Positions 1 through 12,037 are shown, numbered from the stretch's first letter. The stretch is DNA of 64,000 nucleotides from Podospora pseudocomata (GCF_035222375.1 NC_085887.1:161501-225500), one strand, 5' to 3'. The notes: generated by a model from the letters alone, not told the origin. Translations and numbers: made by a program.

Positions 1-259
1 TCCCTCTCTTTCTGCATGATGTGTAGCTATGAGGACGAGAGAAATGCTACCTCATTCGTATCCGGTGTATCCATCTGCGACTTTCAGAAAACTGGCTTTT
101 CCGATCATCAAACTCACTCTTCCATTGCTCCTTACGTACCATGGGAAAGCCGACTCAAGCCAAGTACCGGTGACGGCTCGGAGCGGACATGCAACGGCCG
201 CGCAACTACCTAAGGAATCTTGACCAAACAACAGCAGCCCGTATGCGCCAAATTGCAAT

Positions 260-760
260 GCCATTTCTAGAGGCTGTGTCTGTGCCGGATTGAGCCTACC
301 ACCTTACACCCTGCAGGAGCTGATCGGAAAGGGGCTCATTCGGGAGAGTCTACAAAGCAGCCGGCTCGACTTCCACCAACGGGAACAAGCTGGTAGCGAT
401 CAAAATCATCAACATCCACCGCGCAGATCTGAACATGAGCCAGCATCACTCCGATGGGACCTTTGGCGCAAAGTGCAGCGGTGCGATTTTGGAGTTGCGG
501 GCTTGGTCAAGGAGCGAGCTGACAAGAGGAAGACAGTGACTGGGACGCTTCGGTGGATGGCACCTGAGCTGTTTGACAAGACGGTGGAGTATGGCAAAGT
601 CCACAGAGGCACAGGTACATCCTTGGGACTGAAACAGCCAGCCCTACCAGTGTTCTGTCGGGTCTTGTCGCGAGCTTCGAAGAGTGAGAGGCCCAGGGAG
701 GAGACCGAAAGTCGCTGCTTTCCTCTGCCGGTGCAGAAGCCTTTCTTGGCTGTCTAGATC
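260..760 (+). pseudogene. decayed STE/SPS1-type protein kinase
   Basis: Two recognisable kinase pieces lie here. The first, near 300-410, reads YTLQELIGKG followed in another frame by SFGRVYKAAG and LVAIKIINI, that is, the glycine loop and the VAIK lysine. The second, near 470-600, reads CDFGVAGLVKERADKRKTV and GTLRWMAPELFD, that is, the DFG motif, activation loop and APE motif. The stretch between them, which should hold the catalytic HRD loop and about 100 residues, is missing, and the two parts of the N-lobe are in different frames. No C-lobe follows. The motifs resemble germinal-centre/STE20-like kinases (SPS1, NAK1 group). This is a host gene remnant with an internal deletion and at least one frame change. 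Family assignment is by eye. Confidence 0.7.
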
Positions 761-1231
761 GGAGCCAGCAGGACTATCTACCGCGCGACTTCCAATCCCG
801 ACCTCAGAAGCTCTTCCCTGACCGAGGACGAAGACGATGAAGGTACCTACCATCTGCAAGCTATCACCCGACAAAGCCACATTCACGGGAGGGACCTCCC
901 AAGCCGAGGGAACCATCACTTTGCATCCCCACTGAGCAGCCCAAGGCGTTCTGCGATGCACAAGAGGTGGTGGCGCCCGAGGAACAGCTAATATATCACT
1001 CTAAGCCGCGAGAGCCGAGTTTATGTTTACCGAGGCGGTGATGGGGGATTGTTACCGCTTGGGAAGCGGGACGCCCAAGGGAGGTGATGCTATAGGTAAT
1101 AAAGGGACAGATGCTTGATAGGCGTATCAAAAGACCCGAGTGCGAAGAAGCCATCAATGCATTGACCTTCTACCTCTACATCTCACTTCCCGAAAAAAAA
1201 AACAAATTATACCCACATCAACCTCCCCCTC
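761..1231. other. intergenic, no gene seen
   Basis: This stretch lies between the kinase remnant and the 3' end of a leftward gene. It may include more decayed kinase sequence, but no conserved kinase motif is readable after position 760. A short A-run lies near 1192-1202. I see no RNA gene. Confidence 0.4.
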
Positions 1232-1867
1232 TCACATCATCCCAAAAGCACAAGCAACAGCCGCCACCCCAGCCAACGCCGCCGCCCCCCTTATGCTGAC
1301 CCCCGGAGCAGCACTCTTACACTTGGACAGATCCGTAGCCTTGGCCAAGAACTTGACCTCGGCCGAGTTGGCCCCCGCCAATGCCAGCGAGGGCGTAGCA
1401 GCCAAACAATCTCCAACATCAAGAATGCTCTCCAAATTCTCAGGACGAGCAAAGTAATTGTCCAACGCGGTCTCATAAGCAGCCGCAGCTGACGACACCG
1501 TGGCAGGGACGGAGCGCACGAGGGCACAGACGTCGCCTTTGGAGATGACAGAGTTGAGGTAGGTAGAGTACGCGCCTGTCGGGGTGGGAAAGGCTGAGTA
1601 GAAGGAGGTGACGAGGGCTCCGCAGGTGGCGCCACCAGAGGTCGTGGTTGAGAGGGTGGTACCCGGTGGTGTGGTGGTGATGATGGTGATGGTTTCGGGG
1701 GTGCCGTCGCTGACGACGGCTTGGGACTCTGTGAAGATGGTGCCGGAGGGTTCGGGCTGGCTGTTGTCAGGGATGGGGGTGGTGGATGGGGCTTGGCGAA
1801 GAATGACTTCGTTGGCCATGGCGCTGGCGGCCAGAGTGGCGGTGAGAAGAAGGTTCTTGGGCTGCAT
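1232..1867 (-). CDS. small secreted protein, possibly GPI-anchored
   Basis: A single exon encodes 211 residues. The ATG at 1867 is chosen because it opens directly into a signal peptide (MQPKNLLLTATLAASAMA), while the longer reading upstream adds 65 residues without a signal and runs past the TATA box. A Ser/Thr/Pro-rich stretch follows (residues about 30-75). A Cys-containing helical region comes next, then a hydrophobic alanine-rich C-terminus ending AVACAFGMM that fits a GPI-attachment signal. Four cysteines are visible in the mature part. The overall form matches many fungal cell-wall or surface proteins of unknown function. I do not recognise a named family. A surface location is inferred from the two terminal signals only. 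Confidence 0.75.
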   Translation of the reverse strand: MQPKNLLLTATLAASAMANEVILRQAPSTTPIPDNSQPEPSGTIFTESQAVVSDGTPETITIITTTPPGTTLSTTTSGGATCGALVTSFYSAFPTPTGAYSTYLNSVISKGDVCALVRSVPATVSSAAAAYETALDNYFARPENLESILDVGDCLAATPSLALAGANSAEVKFLAKATDLSKCKSAAPGVSIRGAAALAGVAAVACAFGMM

Positions 1868-2014
1868 CTTGATGATAAGGTAGGTGGGAAGTACCAGGTG
1901 TAGTAGGTATTTGTCTAAGACTGTGGGTGCCAAATAGGTGAGATGAAGGGTGCGAGATATTAGTGGTGATGTGAAGCTGGTGCTGTGAAGAAAGAAATCA
2001 TGACGGTAGGGTGT

Positions 2015-2024
2015 CCTTATATAC
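2015..2024 (-). promoter_or_regulatory. TATA box of the secreted-protein gene
   Basis: Read on the minus strand this is GTATATAAGG, about 150 bases before the chosen ATG at 1867. It supports the shorter start, since transcription from here would begin inside or after the longer reading. Confidence 0.5.
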
Positions 2025-2025
2025 C

Positions 2026-3098
2026 TTATCCTGCAAAACACCTGTGTTTTCATCATGAACAAAGCATTATGATACCTATTTTGAATTATGGCTCACCTCA
2101 TCCTCACCTTTCCAAAGATCATATAATGCTCTCCAAATCTGGCATTCCTGCCTCTTCAAACATCTTCGTAACAGCCTCACTAGGTATTGGCTTAGTTGCG
2201 GCTGAATCGTGTCTGATTGGAATCCCCTGAACCAAGCAATTTCATTCCATCAGCATCAGCTGGCTTTGCCCCAACGCCTCGTTTCATGTTTCTTTGGCAT
2301 AATTCTTGCAAAATCAAATACTATCTACCTTGACTGTATCCTACAGCTTCGTCGAAGGCCTCCTCAAAATCTTGGGCTGGCCTTGATTTTCTCGAAATTT
2401 TGAGGTATTGGTGAGTAGCTTCGCAGCCAGGTAAGAATGGATACAACCATTGAGTCAACCGTTGGAATAAGTGTGGGAGACCAGGATCTGCTTGACGTGG
2501 TTGACTAGCTCGTGGGTGGATGTGGCACAGGGTCAGACCTGAGCTTATGAAGCAGCTAAATTTGAACGATCCTGCTGACTGAGGCCGTTCTTTCAGTCCT
2601 TGGGTTCTCCCAAGTAAACATTGACGAGACCCCAAGTAATCCTCTCAAAGAATCACCTGCAGTACACATTAGTGACAATTTTCAGCCAGTTTGATGGACA
2701 GGTTTGTCTCTTGTCAGGGAAACCCTAACCCTACCATTTGGCTCGACCCCTTGACTCCCCCTGAACCCCTGAATCTCGTTCTTAGAATATCTACCGGGAA
2801 TATTGGTAATTGAACCGAGCCATGAAGTTAAAGATAGCTTGCATAAAGTTTGATTTAGTGTCCTATCTGTTGTGGCATTGGCTGCACTCTTCTGGAGCCG
2901 TTGTCATGCTTAGCTACCTACATGTACCCTAACCCAGGTGTTTCAATCATTTCCAACCCCCAACTTACTGTGACCGCAGCTTCAACCACCCCTCACACAT
3001 CGCGTGCCGTGGAACTCTGTCTCACCCATCACGGGACGAACAACAAGAAACAGAAACACAACTGATCCGAGATTCCCCGCTCTGTCTCTGTCGAAGCC
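2026..3098. other. intergenic, divergent promoters
   Basis: About 1.1 kb lies between a leftward secreted-protein gene and a rightward permease. I see no conserved coding segment. Two CCCTAA units occur side by side near 2723-2735. That is too few to call an interstitial telomere. Confidence 0.4.
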
Positions 3099-4867
3099 AT
3101 GGGGTTTCATGTTCCCGATTTCCTTCGACCATGGCGGGCCACGCGTCATGCAGATGAGCTTCAAGTTGGACGCGAAGGGCTCGAACCCCTGCTGGCTTCT
3201 TCACTCTCCAACGAGCCTTGTTTACCTCGTTTCAGTGAAAGCAGCGAAGGGATAATGAGAGATATCGACCGTGATGCGAATGCCGTGGTGACAGCTGCCG
3301 AGGTATGGTCCACTCTCCTTCTCTCAGTTCTCGTCATTTACTTTCCCTTACCTCTCTGACACCGCCCAGAGCCGCGCCGTCCGCCGCAAAATAGACCTCA
3401 TCATCCTCCCCCTTCTCATCTGGGTGTATTTCCTCCAAATTCTTGACAAGACCGTCCTGGGCTTCAGCGCCATCTTTGGCCTGCCCGAGGACCTTGACCT
3501 GCGCGGCAACCAGTACTCTCTCGTTGGCGCCATCGCTCCGATTGCCCAGCTGGCCATCCAGCCTGTCTCCTCATGGCTTATCGTAAGGGTGCCGCACCGG
3601 GTGCTGATGCCAGCCTTGGTTTTGGGATGGGGTCTGGCGCAGACTGCCACTCCGTTTTGCAGGGACTTCACCCAGCTCATGACTGCGAGGTTCTTTTTGG
3701 GGGTCTTTGAGGGGGGGTGTTTACCGCTGTTTAGTGTTATTACTGGGCATTGGTACACGAGGGGGGAGCAGCCTTTGAGAGTGGCGGCCTGGTATGGGAC
3801 CAATGGGTTGGGGACCGTGTTTGCAGCTTTGTTGTCGTTCGGACTGGGGAGGGTCGGGGAGGGACATGGTGGACTTAGAGGGTGGCAATGGTGCGTTTTC
3901 AACCCTTCAGGAACCCAAGCCATTGGATCGCTGACCCTGACTCGCGGACATGCACAGGATCTTCTTGTCTACCGGAATACTCACAGTCATTACCGTCCCC
4001 TTTGTTTACCTCAGACTGGACAACGACATTCACTCTGCTCGGTTCCTAACCGAGTCTCAAAAGATTGGGGCGCTGGAAAGAGTAAGAGGCAACCAAACAG
4101 GCTCATCCTCCACAAAAGAAAACTGGAAATGGAAGCAAATACGAGAAGTCTTGTTAGACATCAAAACTTGGTTATTCTTGGGAATGGCACTGGGAAACAA
4201 CCTCGGGGCTCAGGTCACCGTCACGTTTGGTCCCCTCATCCTCTCCGGGCTTGGCTACAATAAATACACCACCACTCTTCTCAACATCCCATTTGGCGTC
4301 ATGCAATATCTCGTCATCATGTTCACGGCCTGGGGGGCAGTAAAGCTGAGACTTAAAGCCCCGACCTTGTGCGCCATGATCCTCATCATCCTGGCTGGGT
4401 TGTCGACTCTGCACACTCTTCCTCGCAGTCAGAATCAAATAGGAGGCCTTTTGGCAGGATTCTACTGTCTTGCTTTCATCTTTGGCTGCAACACCCTGGT
4501 TGTATCGTGGATACTGGCCAACACAGCAGGTCAGACTAAGCGAGCAGCCGTCATGTCCTTGTACAACGCTGCATCTTCGACCGGAAATGTCGTCGGACCA
4601 TTGCTGTTTCAGACTCAAGATGCGCCGGCTTACCTGCCTGGTTTGCGAACCACGATGGGGGTGTTTGCTGCCATGCTTGTCATTGTTTTGGTTCAGGTTG
4701 GGGTTTTGGCTGGACTCAACAAGAGGCAGGAAAGGATACGAGTGGGAAGAGGAAAGCCGGCGCGGGTAGGGGACGTGAGCGTGGCAAGATCCGATGCAAG
4801 AGTGGGAGAAAGAGCATTTGATGACTTGACTGATCTAGAGAACGACGAGTTTGTGTATCTTTACTAG
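3099..4867 (+). CDS. MFS permease, allantoate/nicotinate (Dal5-like) family
   Basis: Three exons (3099-3302, 3370-3890, 3958-4867) give 544 residues. Both introns have GT-AG ends and restore the frame. The protein has the anion:cation symporter layout of Dal5/TNA1 permeases. The sequence AVRRKIDLIILPLLIWVYFL leads into the first membrane helix, followed by QILDKTVLG. About twelve hydrophobic segments follow, with WYTRGEQPLR in the first central loop and a long cytoplasmic loop after the sixth helix. The family moves small carboxylated or vitamin-like substrates across the plasma membrane with protons; the substrate cannot be read from sequence. The start is uncertain: an in-frame ATG at 3255 (MRDIDRDANAVV) gives 492 residues, closer to the usual length, while the first 52 residues look poorly conserved. 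Confidence 0.85.
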
Positions 4868-4973
4868 AACAACAGCACGGGAGAGCGGAGGAATAGAGAA
4901 GACAATGGCATTAGACATCAACTACACACATTGGATTCGTCTCCCATAGCAATCTACATAATCTCGATCTGCA

Positions 4974-6286
4974 CTAGAGGTAAAAGTAGCAGAACTCCCC
5001 GCCAGTGGTGGACATGACGTTGGCAATGGTGGTCGACGGGGCAGCATAGCCCATGTCAAGGACCTCGGTCAGGGGAGTCAAGGGGGAAGGGGGCTCGTTG
5101 GCCCAGCTCTGGTGGGCATAAGGACCAGAACCCAGGTCGGTGTAGCGGGTGGTGCTGAAGGAAGAGCCCAGGGCCTGCCACACGGCCCACATGCGATCCA
5201 TCTGTCCGTGATGCACCCAGAAGGCGGGATCGCCAGGGGAGGTGAAGAGATCACCGCCAGGATCACCACCGATGTTATAGTGCATGCCTCCGTGGGGGCC
5301 GATCTCCGGGGTGTAGGGGACACCTTCGGAGACGTGGCGGAAGGCATCAATGTTGGGCTGAGAGAGGAGGGTGAGGACGGTGGTCCAATTGGCGTAGCGC
5401 TGGTTCATAGCCGGGCCGATGTCTCTCTTGAGACCACGCGGGTTGTAACCAAGACCACCGAGAGGACCAGCAGGCACTCCCTCCAGACCACCGACGGGTC
5501 CCAAGTTGATGGTCATGTTGGCGAAGGGGCCGGTCGTGACATAGCCGCCTCCGAGGCCGGCGGGAAGCTGGATGTTGCCGCCGCCGACGCCGGGAGGAGG
5601 CACGATGACGGGGCCATCATGAGGGATGTACTCCCCGTTGCCGCCGAGACTGTAAGGGTCGCCGTTGAAGAGGGGGGAGTCTTGAGGGGCCGATGAGTAC
5701 TTGGGCCAGTCCCAGTAGGGCTGAGACCCGTTGTAGCCGCACTCCACACGGAGAGCCTTCTCGTACTGGTAGACGTACCATCGATGCCATGGCTGGAAGT
5801 TGCCGCTGAAGTGGATGTTGAGGGTTTGCTGGATATGGGTCACGATAAAGTCATCGAACCGAGACCTTGCTCCCGGCGCGACACTGGCAGGTGTGAGAGG
5901 GGGAAGGGTCTGGAGACACTTGACAGCGTTGACGTAGGCGAGACGTTCAGAGGTCGAGAGAGAGCCACTGGTTGTCTGGTCAGTGGTCCGAGGAAAGATC
6001 TTGAATGGTAGGAACTGGGGATGATAAGATCGACTTACTACTCCCGACGAAACCGCAATTTGTCAACTGTGCAAGATGGCGTGAGCCCGCGCTTGCGCAT
6101 CTTGCGCTCATTGAAGGCGACCTGGTTGATGACTTTCGCCTTGGCTTCCTCAAGCAGCGAAGTGATCTGCGATGGCTCCTCAGACGCGAGGTCCTCGACC
6201 GGGGTGTCTCTGGACTGTGGGACGACATGCCCCTGAACGGAGACAGCTGCCAGGAGGACAGATCCAAGAATGCTGGCGGCCTTCAT
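4974..6286 (-). CDS. secreted tyrosinase-like copper oxidase
   Basis: Two exons (6286-6039 and 5967-4974) joined over a 71-bp GTAAGT intron give 413 residues. The ATG at 6286 opens a signal peptide (MKAASILGSVLLAAVSVQG). A CuA site is visible as histidines in THIQQTLNIHFSGNFQPWHR, including the FxPWHR signature. The CuB site shows PHGGMHYNIGGD and then AFWVHHGQMDRMW, with the expected HxxxH and HHxxxDR histidines. The spliced junction reads RFRREYGSLS, as expected just before the catalytic core. The family oxidises phenols to quinones and secreted forms act on melanin precursors or plant phenolics. The middle is rich in glycine and proline (residues about 185-240), a spacer not needed for catalysis. 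It is transcribed convergently with the MFS permease, 106 bases away. Confidence 0.9.
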
Positions 6287-8181
6287 GTTTGGCTGATGGG
6301 TGATGAGGAAAGGATGGGCGTTCGTCAACGGGGAAATTGGAGCGCTGCAACGTTTTCGCTCTGGGTGAAGAAGGGGGAGGGCGTGATCATAAATACCACC
6401 GGTGGAGGGAAGATATGAAGTTGGCCCGATATGGCATGCTCGGGGTCGAACCCAACGAGTGGTTCAAGTGTTCAATAGAACCAAATGCCGAGTGAAGGCT
6501 ACTGCATAGCATTCTGTATCGTGCATAGTATCATCGAAGTGGTCCATTTTCCCACTGTGCCCCTTCATGATGCCTGACCTCACGATTCCCTGCCCGTGGT
6601 CCTGGATTCAGCCACCAGCCAATGGGCACCAGCGAAAGTTGCATTTTCGCTGGGATTAGACAGACAAGGCCAGGGTGGAAATTCCCAGATCCCAGGGATC
6701 CATTCCACTTTGAACCCTTGTTGATCCCCGACCGTGGGTCTTTTCGGCCAAAGAAGAAGGCAGGAAGGAAAGCAAGGACTTCAAGTTGCCAGCAGGTGGT
6801 GAAGAGTCGATGCAGAGTGTAATAAAACAACATGAGGCGAGGCCTGACAGATGCCAGCGCTTCTCTTTCATTCCATTGTAGGACCCGAGACTGGTATTCC
6901 ATTTCAAGACTCCTTCCAGATGCGCATGACGATCCAAACTGGTGGGGAGAAGGACGGAACAGCAGGGGCGGCAGTCGTTGCCCGTGTCTGCACTACCTAC
7001 TGCAGGCTCTTATTCCCGTCACACACACTAGTGTACCTATGGATTGCCACTCCACCCAAGACCCGGTACTAGGGTTCGGTCCAATCAAGCACACAATTGC
7101 AACGACCATGATTCATTCAAAACTCCATCCAGCGGACGACGATGTCACCGGAAAGGGGCGACCGGGTGGTGAGGTGAGAGTCAAGACGGAGAGTCCCTAG
7201 CTCAACCGTGATTAGTTGGGCTGAGAAGGGTCTTGGGGGTGTGTTGTAATCTTCTGATACGATGCTTGACCGCGACCAAAACCTGCATTGCTTGCGAGCC
7301 AGAGGGACTCGAGCACTCCGGCCTTCATGAGGTTGGGAATTGCAGCTCCCACAGGTGCTGTGGTGATGGGAATAACGAGAGTCAACATTACCCCTGACAC
7401 CCCGGTACCTTGATGACCTCCGTCAGTACAAACTGTCGGTGTGCAGAAGGACCTTGCAGAACACATGCCGGCATCCAACTGTACGTTACCTAAGAAACAA
7501 ACGAGGTTGCAGCCAAACGAGCGTTGAGCCAGGTCTCTGGAGTGGACCCTGGATCGTCAGTCTCGTTTATATCATCCGGTTCAGGAATGAGAGAGGCAGA
7601 AGAAAAGAATAAACCTGGTCACCGGGTCCATCTTGGCACTGCAAGCAAAGACGAAGGATTGAAAGTTCTGCAAAGTCCTCTATGGTGTATGTAATAGGAT
7701 CCCTTTGTGATAAGTTTGATTGTCGTGTTTTGGCCCGGGTGCTGTTCCGGTGTCCCGGCTTTCACATGAGGGATGGATGTCTTATCAAATCTCTTCTCAT
7801 TGAAACAACACACAGGTTCTACCTTGACCAAATCAAGCATGTGGTTATGTCTGGATGCCTACTTGAGGCGCATGGCGACAGGCATTGCCTCGGAGATGCT
7901 GCTGAAGATGACGACGGGGGAAGAAATGATTGACAGCGGGGACGATGCCCAACAGACCATGTCGATAATAAAGTTTCTCGTTTCTTTTGCCTGACGACGT
8001 TCATGCTGTCTCAGATCATCTTGCCTTGTTCTTATTCCCTGTCAGCCCCAGGTTTGTGACATCTTACATATGTACAAAAACCTTCTTTGAACCTTCTTCC
8101 CTTTTCCTTCGGGTCCGGACATTGTCGATCGGTTTTCATATCCATGTCCACTGAGGGGCCTGTGACTTTTACTTCATCATC
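6287..8181. other. intergenic, no gene supported
   Basis: This 1.9-kb stretch separates two divergent genes. On the minus strand near 6390 a TATTTATG motif about 100 bases before the tyrosinase ATG could serve as its TATA box. Several open frames of 60-120 codons exist, but none has a recognisable domain, signal peptide or splice-consistent continuation. Confidence 0.4.
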
Positions 8182-9544
8182 ATGGCAAGCAGCAACGGCG
8201 TCTCGCTCCCTCCCGACGAGAATAGGGGTCCCGAGATCCTCGCTATTTGCGGTACGCTGGTGGCTCTTTCTGTGCTCATTGTAGGCTTGAGGATATGGGT
8301 CCGGGCTCGCATGATCGGGCAGGTCGGCATCGACGACTGGACCATCATCACTGCCACGGTATGTGTTTCTCCCCAGCGATGTCGACCTGCGGTCTTACCT
8401 AACCCTGACACCAGACGGTCATTTTTGTGGAGATGATGATCATCATCCCGCAGGTTCACTATGGAGCAGGACGACACGTCCAGTACATCGAGCCCCCTTC
8501 CAACGTCACGAAGGGCCTTCATCTCAACTTTGTCACCCAGCCGCTATGCCTCATTGCTCTTTGCCTGACCAAGGTAAGCGTGGGCTTCTTCCTGCTCCGC
8601 TTAACTCCATCCAAGAGGTTCCGAAGATTCGTGATTGGCATGATCATCTTTACTGTCCTATCTGCAACCGGAAACTTCTGTATGTCACCTTCTACCTTTC
8701 TTTCATTCCTACATACATCGACATGTGAAAGTCCCTACTTACAACGTACCTATCAAGTAACTGTCTTCTTCCAATGCCAACCCCTCGCCTTTACCTGGGG
8801 GGGTGTCAGCGAAGGGAAATGCATGCCTCCTGATAACCTCAAGTTTGCCGCCTTCTTCAATTCATCTGTTGCCGTTCTGAGCGATATCATTTTCGCCCTT
8901 TTACCGGTCCCCATGTTATGGAAGGTGCAGCTCAACTGGAGAGTCAAGAGTGCCGTGGCGGCTATCCTGGCCTTGGGTGTTTTCGCTGCTGTTGCTGCCA
9001 TTGTCAAGATTACCTTCCTGGGGTCTTACGGAAAACACGGAGACTTCCTCTGGGACTCTGCGGACCTTACCATCTGGTATGTACCTACCCCGACGTGGCC
9101 ATACACTCAGCATATCCTTCTGCTGACCACCTCGTCCACGTCTCCAGGACAACAATCGAGATCTGCACCGCCATCATCGCCGCCAGCTTCCCATGCCTCA
9201 AGCCCCTCTTCAAGACCTTGTTCGACGGCTCTTCAGCCCGCATCAGCGGCTACGGCTCCGGCTACAAGGGCTACGTCCGCGACACCAACAACGGTACAAA
9301 GAGTGGCAACAGAAACACACTCCGGTCAAAGGGCACAGTCACGGTCACCGCAGGCGGCAACGATACCGAGTTCGAGCTATATGGTGGCAAGAAGTTCTCC
9401 TCGGATGTCAAGGCTGGCAATGCTTCCAGCACGAGTATGGGTTCTGAAGCAAGCATTCTCAAGGAAACCACCAGAGGGGACGGCATCACCAAGACAACAT
9501 CGGTGTGTGTGTCTAGTGTCAGGGACGAGGAGACGGGCAGATGA
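8182..9544 (+). CDS. SAT4/PTH11-type seven-helix membrane protein
   Basis: Four exons (8182-8358, 8415-8679, 8758-9076, 9148-9544) give 385 residues; every junction restores the frame. The N-terminus starts with a short polar stretch and then a membrane helix ending in RIWVRARMIGQVGIDDWTII, the typical start of the fungal rhodopsin/SAT4 domain. Later hallmarks are LCLTKVSVGFFLLRL, FFQCQPLAFTW, SDIIFALLPVPMLWKVQL and TTIEICTAIIAASFPCLKPL, covering seven predicted helices. The last 115 residues are a polar cytoplasmic tail with no known domain. The family includes PTH11, which senses surface cues. A role here is not known. The second intron is a multiple of three without a stop, so retaining it would add 26 residues. 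Confidence 0.88.
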
Positions 9545-10892
9545 GCGTGTGTCCCGCCTGGTTGACAACGGAGTATGAGTATCGAAAAGGGTCACCATGC
9601 AAAATAGAGATTCAGGACGCTTCTCCCATCACACTCCATGAGAGCTTATTTCCTTTGTGGTATTTTTTTTTTTACCTCGGCACCTTACCCAACTATCTAC
9701 CTAGGCACATAAAAAAATAGATGTGGCGACATTACTAGATGCAGCCAATCATTATTTCAGCCACCACAGGGTGGCATTCCGTCTCTCCACTGATACCTTG
9801 AATTGCAGAGACACTTGTACGTCCACCTGACGCAGATTGTGGGCCACTTTGGCGCGTCACAGCTATGGGGAAGTTGAAGACGGTGAGGAGGGGATCGAGG
9901 TGACTGCTTGTAGGATTGATGGGTTGCGGAAGGATGCACATCATGGCTTCAAGTGGCTACCCTGGTATGCAGCATGCAATATTGGGGATTGGAGGTGGCG
10001 AGGTTGAGGCAGCCAAATCAGCGGGAAGGCAAAGCAGGATCAAAGAGGTAGAACCCTTGATCTGTTGAATAAATCAATAATTCGGCATCCGCAAATGGCA
10101 TCTATTCAGACAGGCGGGCTATGGGGTAGGCCCCTAGTGGAAAGTGACAGCGGAGCCTCTGTCTGAATCAGCTTATGCATGAAGCGGAAACATACTTCAC
10201 CTCATAGGCCCTTTTGTAAATATATCTGCCCTTTCCAGAGGAGACAGCTACCATATATACTTGCTCAGCGTGGGGCCCTAGACAAAACGACTAGGCACAC
10301 ACAATCTCTTTGTTTACTTTTTCTCAGGGACACTCAGGGGAGATAAGGGGCGCACAGCCCAGTCCACACTCGTCAACAAACGGCTCAGGCGAAACGTTTC
10401 AGGGAAACAAGCAAAATCAAATTTCATAACTCAATCTCAAAAACAAAAAAAGAGAGAGCATCTTTTTCAAAAGTCCCCCCCACAAACCGGATGAGACCAG
10501 ATCCAAAGACTCAAAGAAGAAACCACTTCCCCACTCATCCGCTCGTTATCCACCACTCCCTTTCCAATCCCCCTCATCCTCCTCAAGATCCCTCGGCTTC
10601 AAATTCCCTCCCCCCCACCACATCCTCGATAACATTGAAAAGCGGAGCACAAAAGAAAAGTTTCATCATCATCCCCTTTTCATCCCGCTCCTCCGTTCCT
10701 TCAGCTGCTGCAGCCCCCCAGAAGATATCCAAGTGTCCTCTCAATGAAAAGAAGAAACTTAGCGGCAGAACTGCCAGTTGGTGCGGAAGATGACGTGAAT
10801 GCTGCCGTCGAAAGCGTCCACCTGTGGAAGAAATGGTCGGCGTTAATGGCCCTCGTAATTAGCCCTTCTATTCTTTTTTCTCTAATGCATTC
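9545..10892. other. intergenic, no gene seen
   Basis: This stretch holds a T-run (9663-9674), A-runs near 10440 and pyrimidine-rich tracts around 10550-10610. No coding segment could be supported on either strand. Confidence 0.4.
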
Positions 10893-10937
<45 letters not shown>

Positions 10938-10953
10938 ATGATGATGATGATGG
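10893..10953 (+). repeat. (ATG/GTG)n microsatellite
   Basis: About twenty trinucleotides run as TGA/ATG units with an internal block of GGT units. The stretch is non-coding and lies downstream of the DUF4360 gene. It is likely to vary in length between strains. Confidence 0.9.
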
Positions 10954-11028
10954 CAGATTAATATGTGTGTTAAGTAGGTAGGTGAGGAGGATAAGGTGGG
11001 TGGGTATCTAGTAAGTGGTGTGGTGTGT

Positions 11029-11046
11029 GTGTGTGTGTGTGTGTGA
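11029..11046 (+). repeat. (TG)n microsatellite
   Basis: A run of about nine TG dinucleotides lies just 3' of the DUF4360 gene. A second, shorter TG run is near 11129-11140. Confidence 0.85.
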
Positions 11047-11170
11047 TGTTTTTTTCCCCGGAGCCGCCGAAGGACCTTGTTCTTTTCTTTCTTTCTTTCC
11101 CCCTTGGAGATTGGTTATGGTAGAAGAGTGTGTGTGTGATGTGGAGAGAGGTAGTAGTAGGCAGGCCAAC

Positions 11171-11894
11171 TCAGGCGCTTGACGTGGGAACGCAACGGCG
11201 CCACTTGAGCGCGAGCTTTTGGGGAGCACTAACAGTCATGGTTCCGAAGTAGGGGGTCGCAAGAGGAGTAATGCGGATCTCGGAGTTGACGTTGAGGATG
11301 GCGGTGGTCTTGCCGCAGGCGGAGAAGGCCTCGACACCGACGCCGGCGAGCATGTTGTAGTTGTCCTCGTAAGGGGCGACGAGGTTCTTCTGGAAGACGA
11401 CCTCCTGGCGCGGGTCGCCGGAGAAGGTGTAGCCGGCGCGGACGGTACCGGTCTGGCCCTGGGCGAGGGAAGCATAACCGGTGAAGCGGGTCTCGATGAC
11501 GGAGAACCTAGGAGGGGAAAGGCAGCAGGAGTTAGTATGTTCCGATGCGTGCTCGAAGGAGAAGATGTCTCTTGGGTCAAGTAGTAGACTTGACTCACTG
11601 GTATCCTGAGGGGAACTGCAGGTTGATGCTGATGCGGCAGTTCTTGCGGCTGTCAGTGGCGGGGCTGGTACCAGGGCCGGCAGAGACAATGTATCTGTCA
11701 AAGGCAACATCGAAGATGGTGCCAGTGGCGTCAACGTTGACAAAGGCGTGGCCAGCAGGGCAGCCAGTACCGATGGCAGTGACGCCGAGGATCTTGATGT
11801 CGCTGGCGTCGGGGACCTGAGGAGTGATCAAGGTCTGGCGCTCAATGACGGCGGCCGAGGCGGCGCCGGCAAGGAAGAGGGCGGAGAAACGCAT
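11171..11894 (-). CDS. DUF4360 small secreted protein
   Basis: Two exons (11894-11599, 11507-11171) give 210 residues. The intron runs GTGAGT to CCTAG and holds an exact TACTAAC branch site. The first residues form a signal peptide (MRFSALFLAGAASAAV). The mature part shows the family's features: GTGCPAGHAFVNVD, RKNCRISINLQFPSGYQ, FTGYASLAQG, YTFSGDP, and SACGKTTAILNVNSEIR, then a C-terminal KWRRC. The four spaced cysteines probably form disulfides. The family is common in saprobic and plant-associated fungi and has no assigned activity. Length is normal for the family. The gene stands alone between repeats and a promoter region. Confidence 0.82.
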
Positions 11895-12025
11895 ATTGAA
11901 GGGACTGAAAGCGAAAGCTTAAAGATCTTGCAAGGTGTGGAATGAAGAGCGAAGTGGTGACGGTGAGATGAGAAGTGAGGATGAGGATGAGGAATTCAGA
12001 ATCTCAAACTTGGGATGATCAACAG

Positions 12026-12037
12026 TCTTTTATAGAT
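12026..12037 (-). promoter_or_regulatory. TATA box of the DUF4360 gene
   Basis: Read on the minus strand the sequence is ATCTATAAAAGA, about 135 bases before the ATG at 11894, a normal core-promoter spacing for this fungus. Confidence 0.55.

Noticed and set aside
1868-2062. Longer N-terminus for the secreted protein gene
   Set aside because: The extra 65 residues have no signal peptide and overlap the TATA box, whereas the ATG at 1867 starts a clear signal peptide.
2723-2735. Telomere-like CCCTAA repeats
   Set aside because: Only two units occur, which is expected by chance; no adjacent subtelomeric repeats.
6440-6460. tRNA T-loop-like sequence (GGGGTCGAACCC)
   Set aside because: No matching anticodon arm, D arm or acceptor stem could be found at the right distances on either strand.
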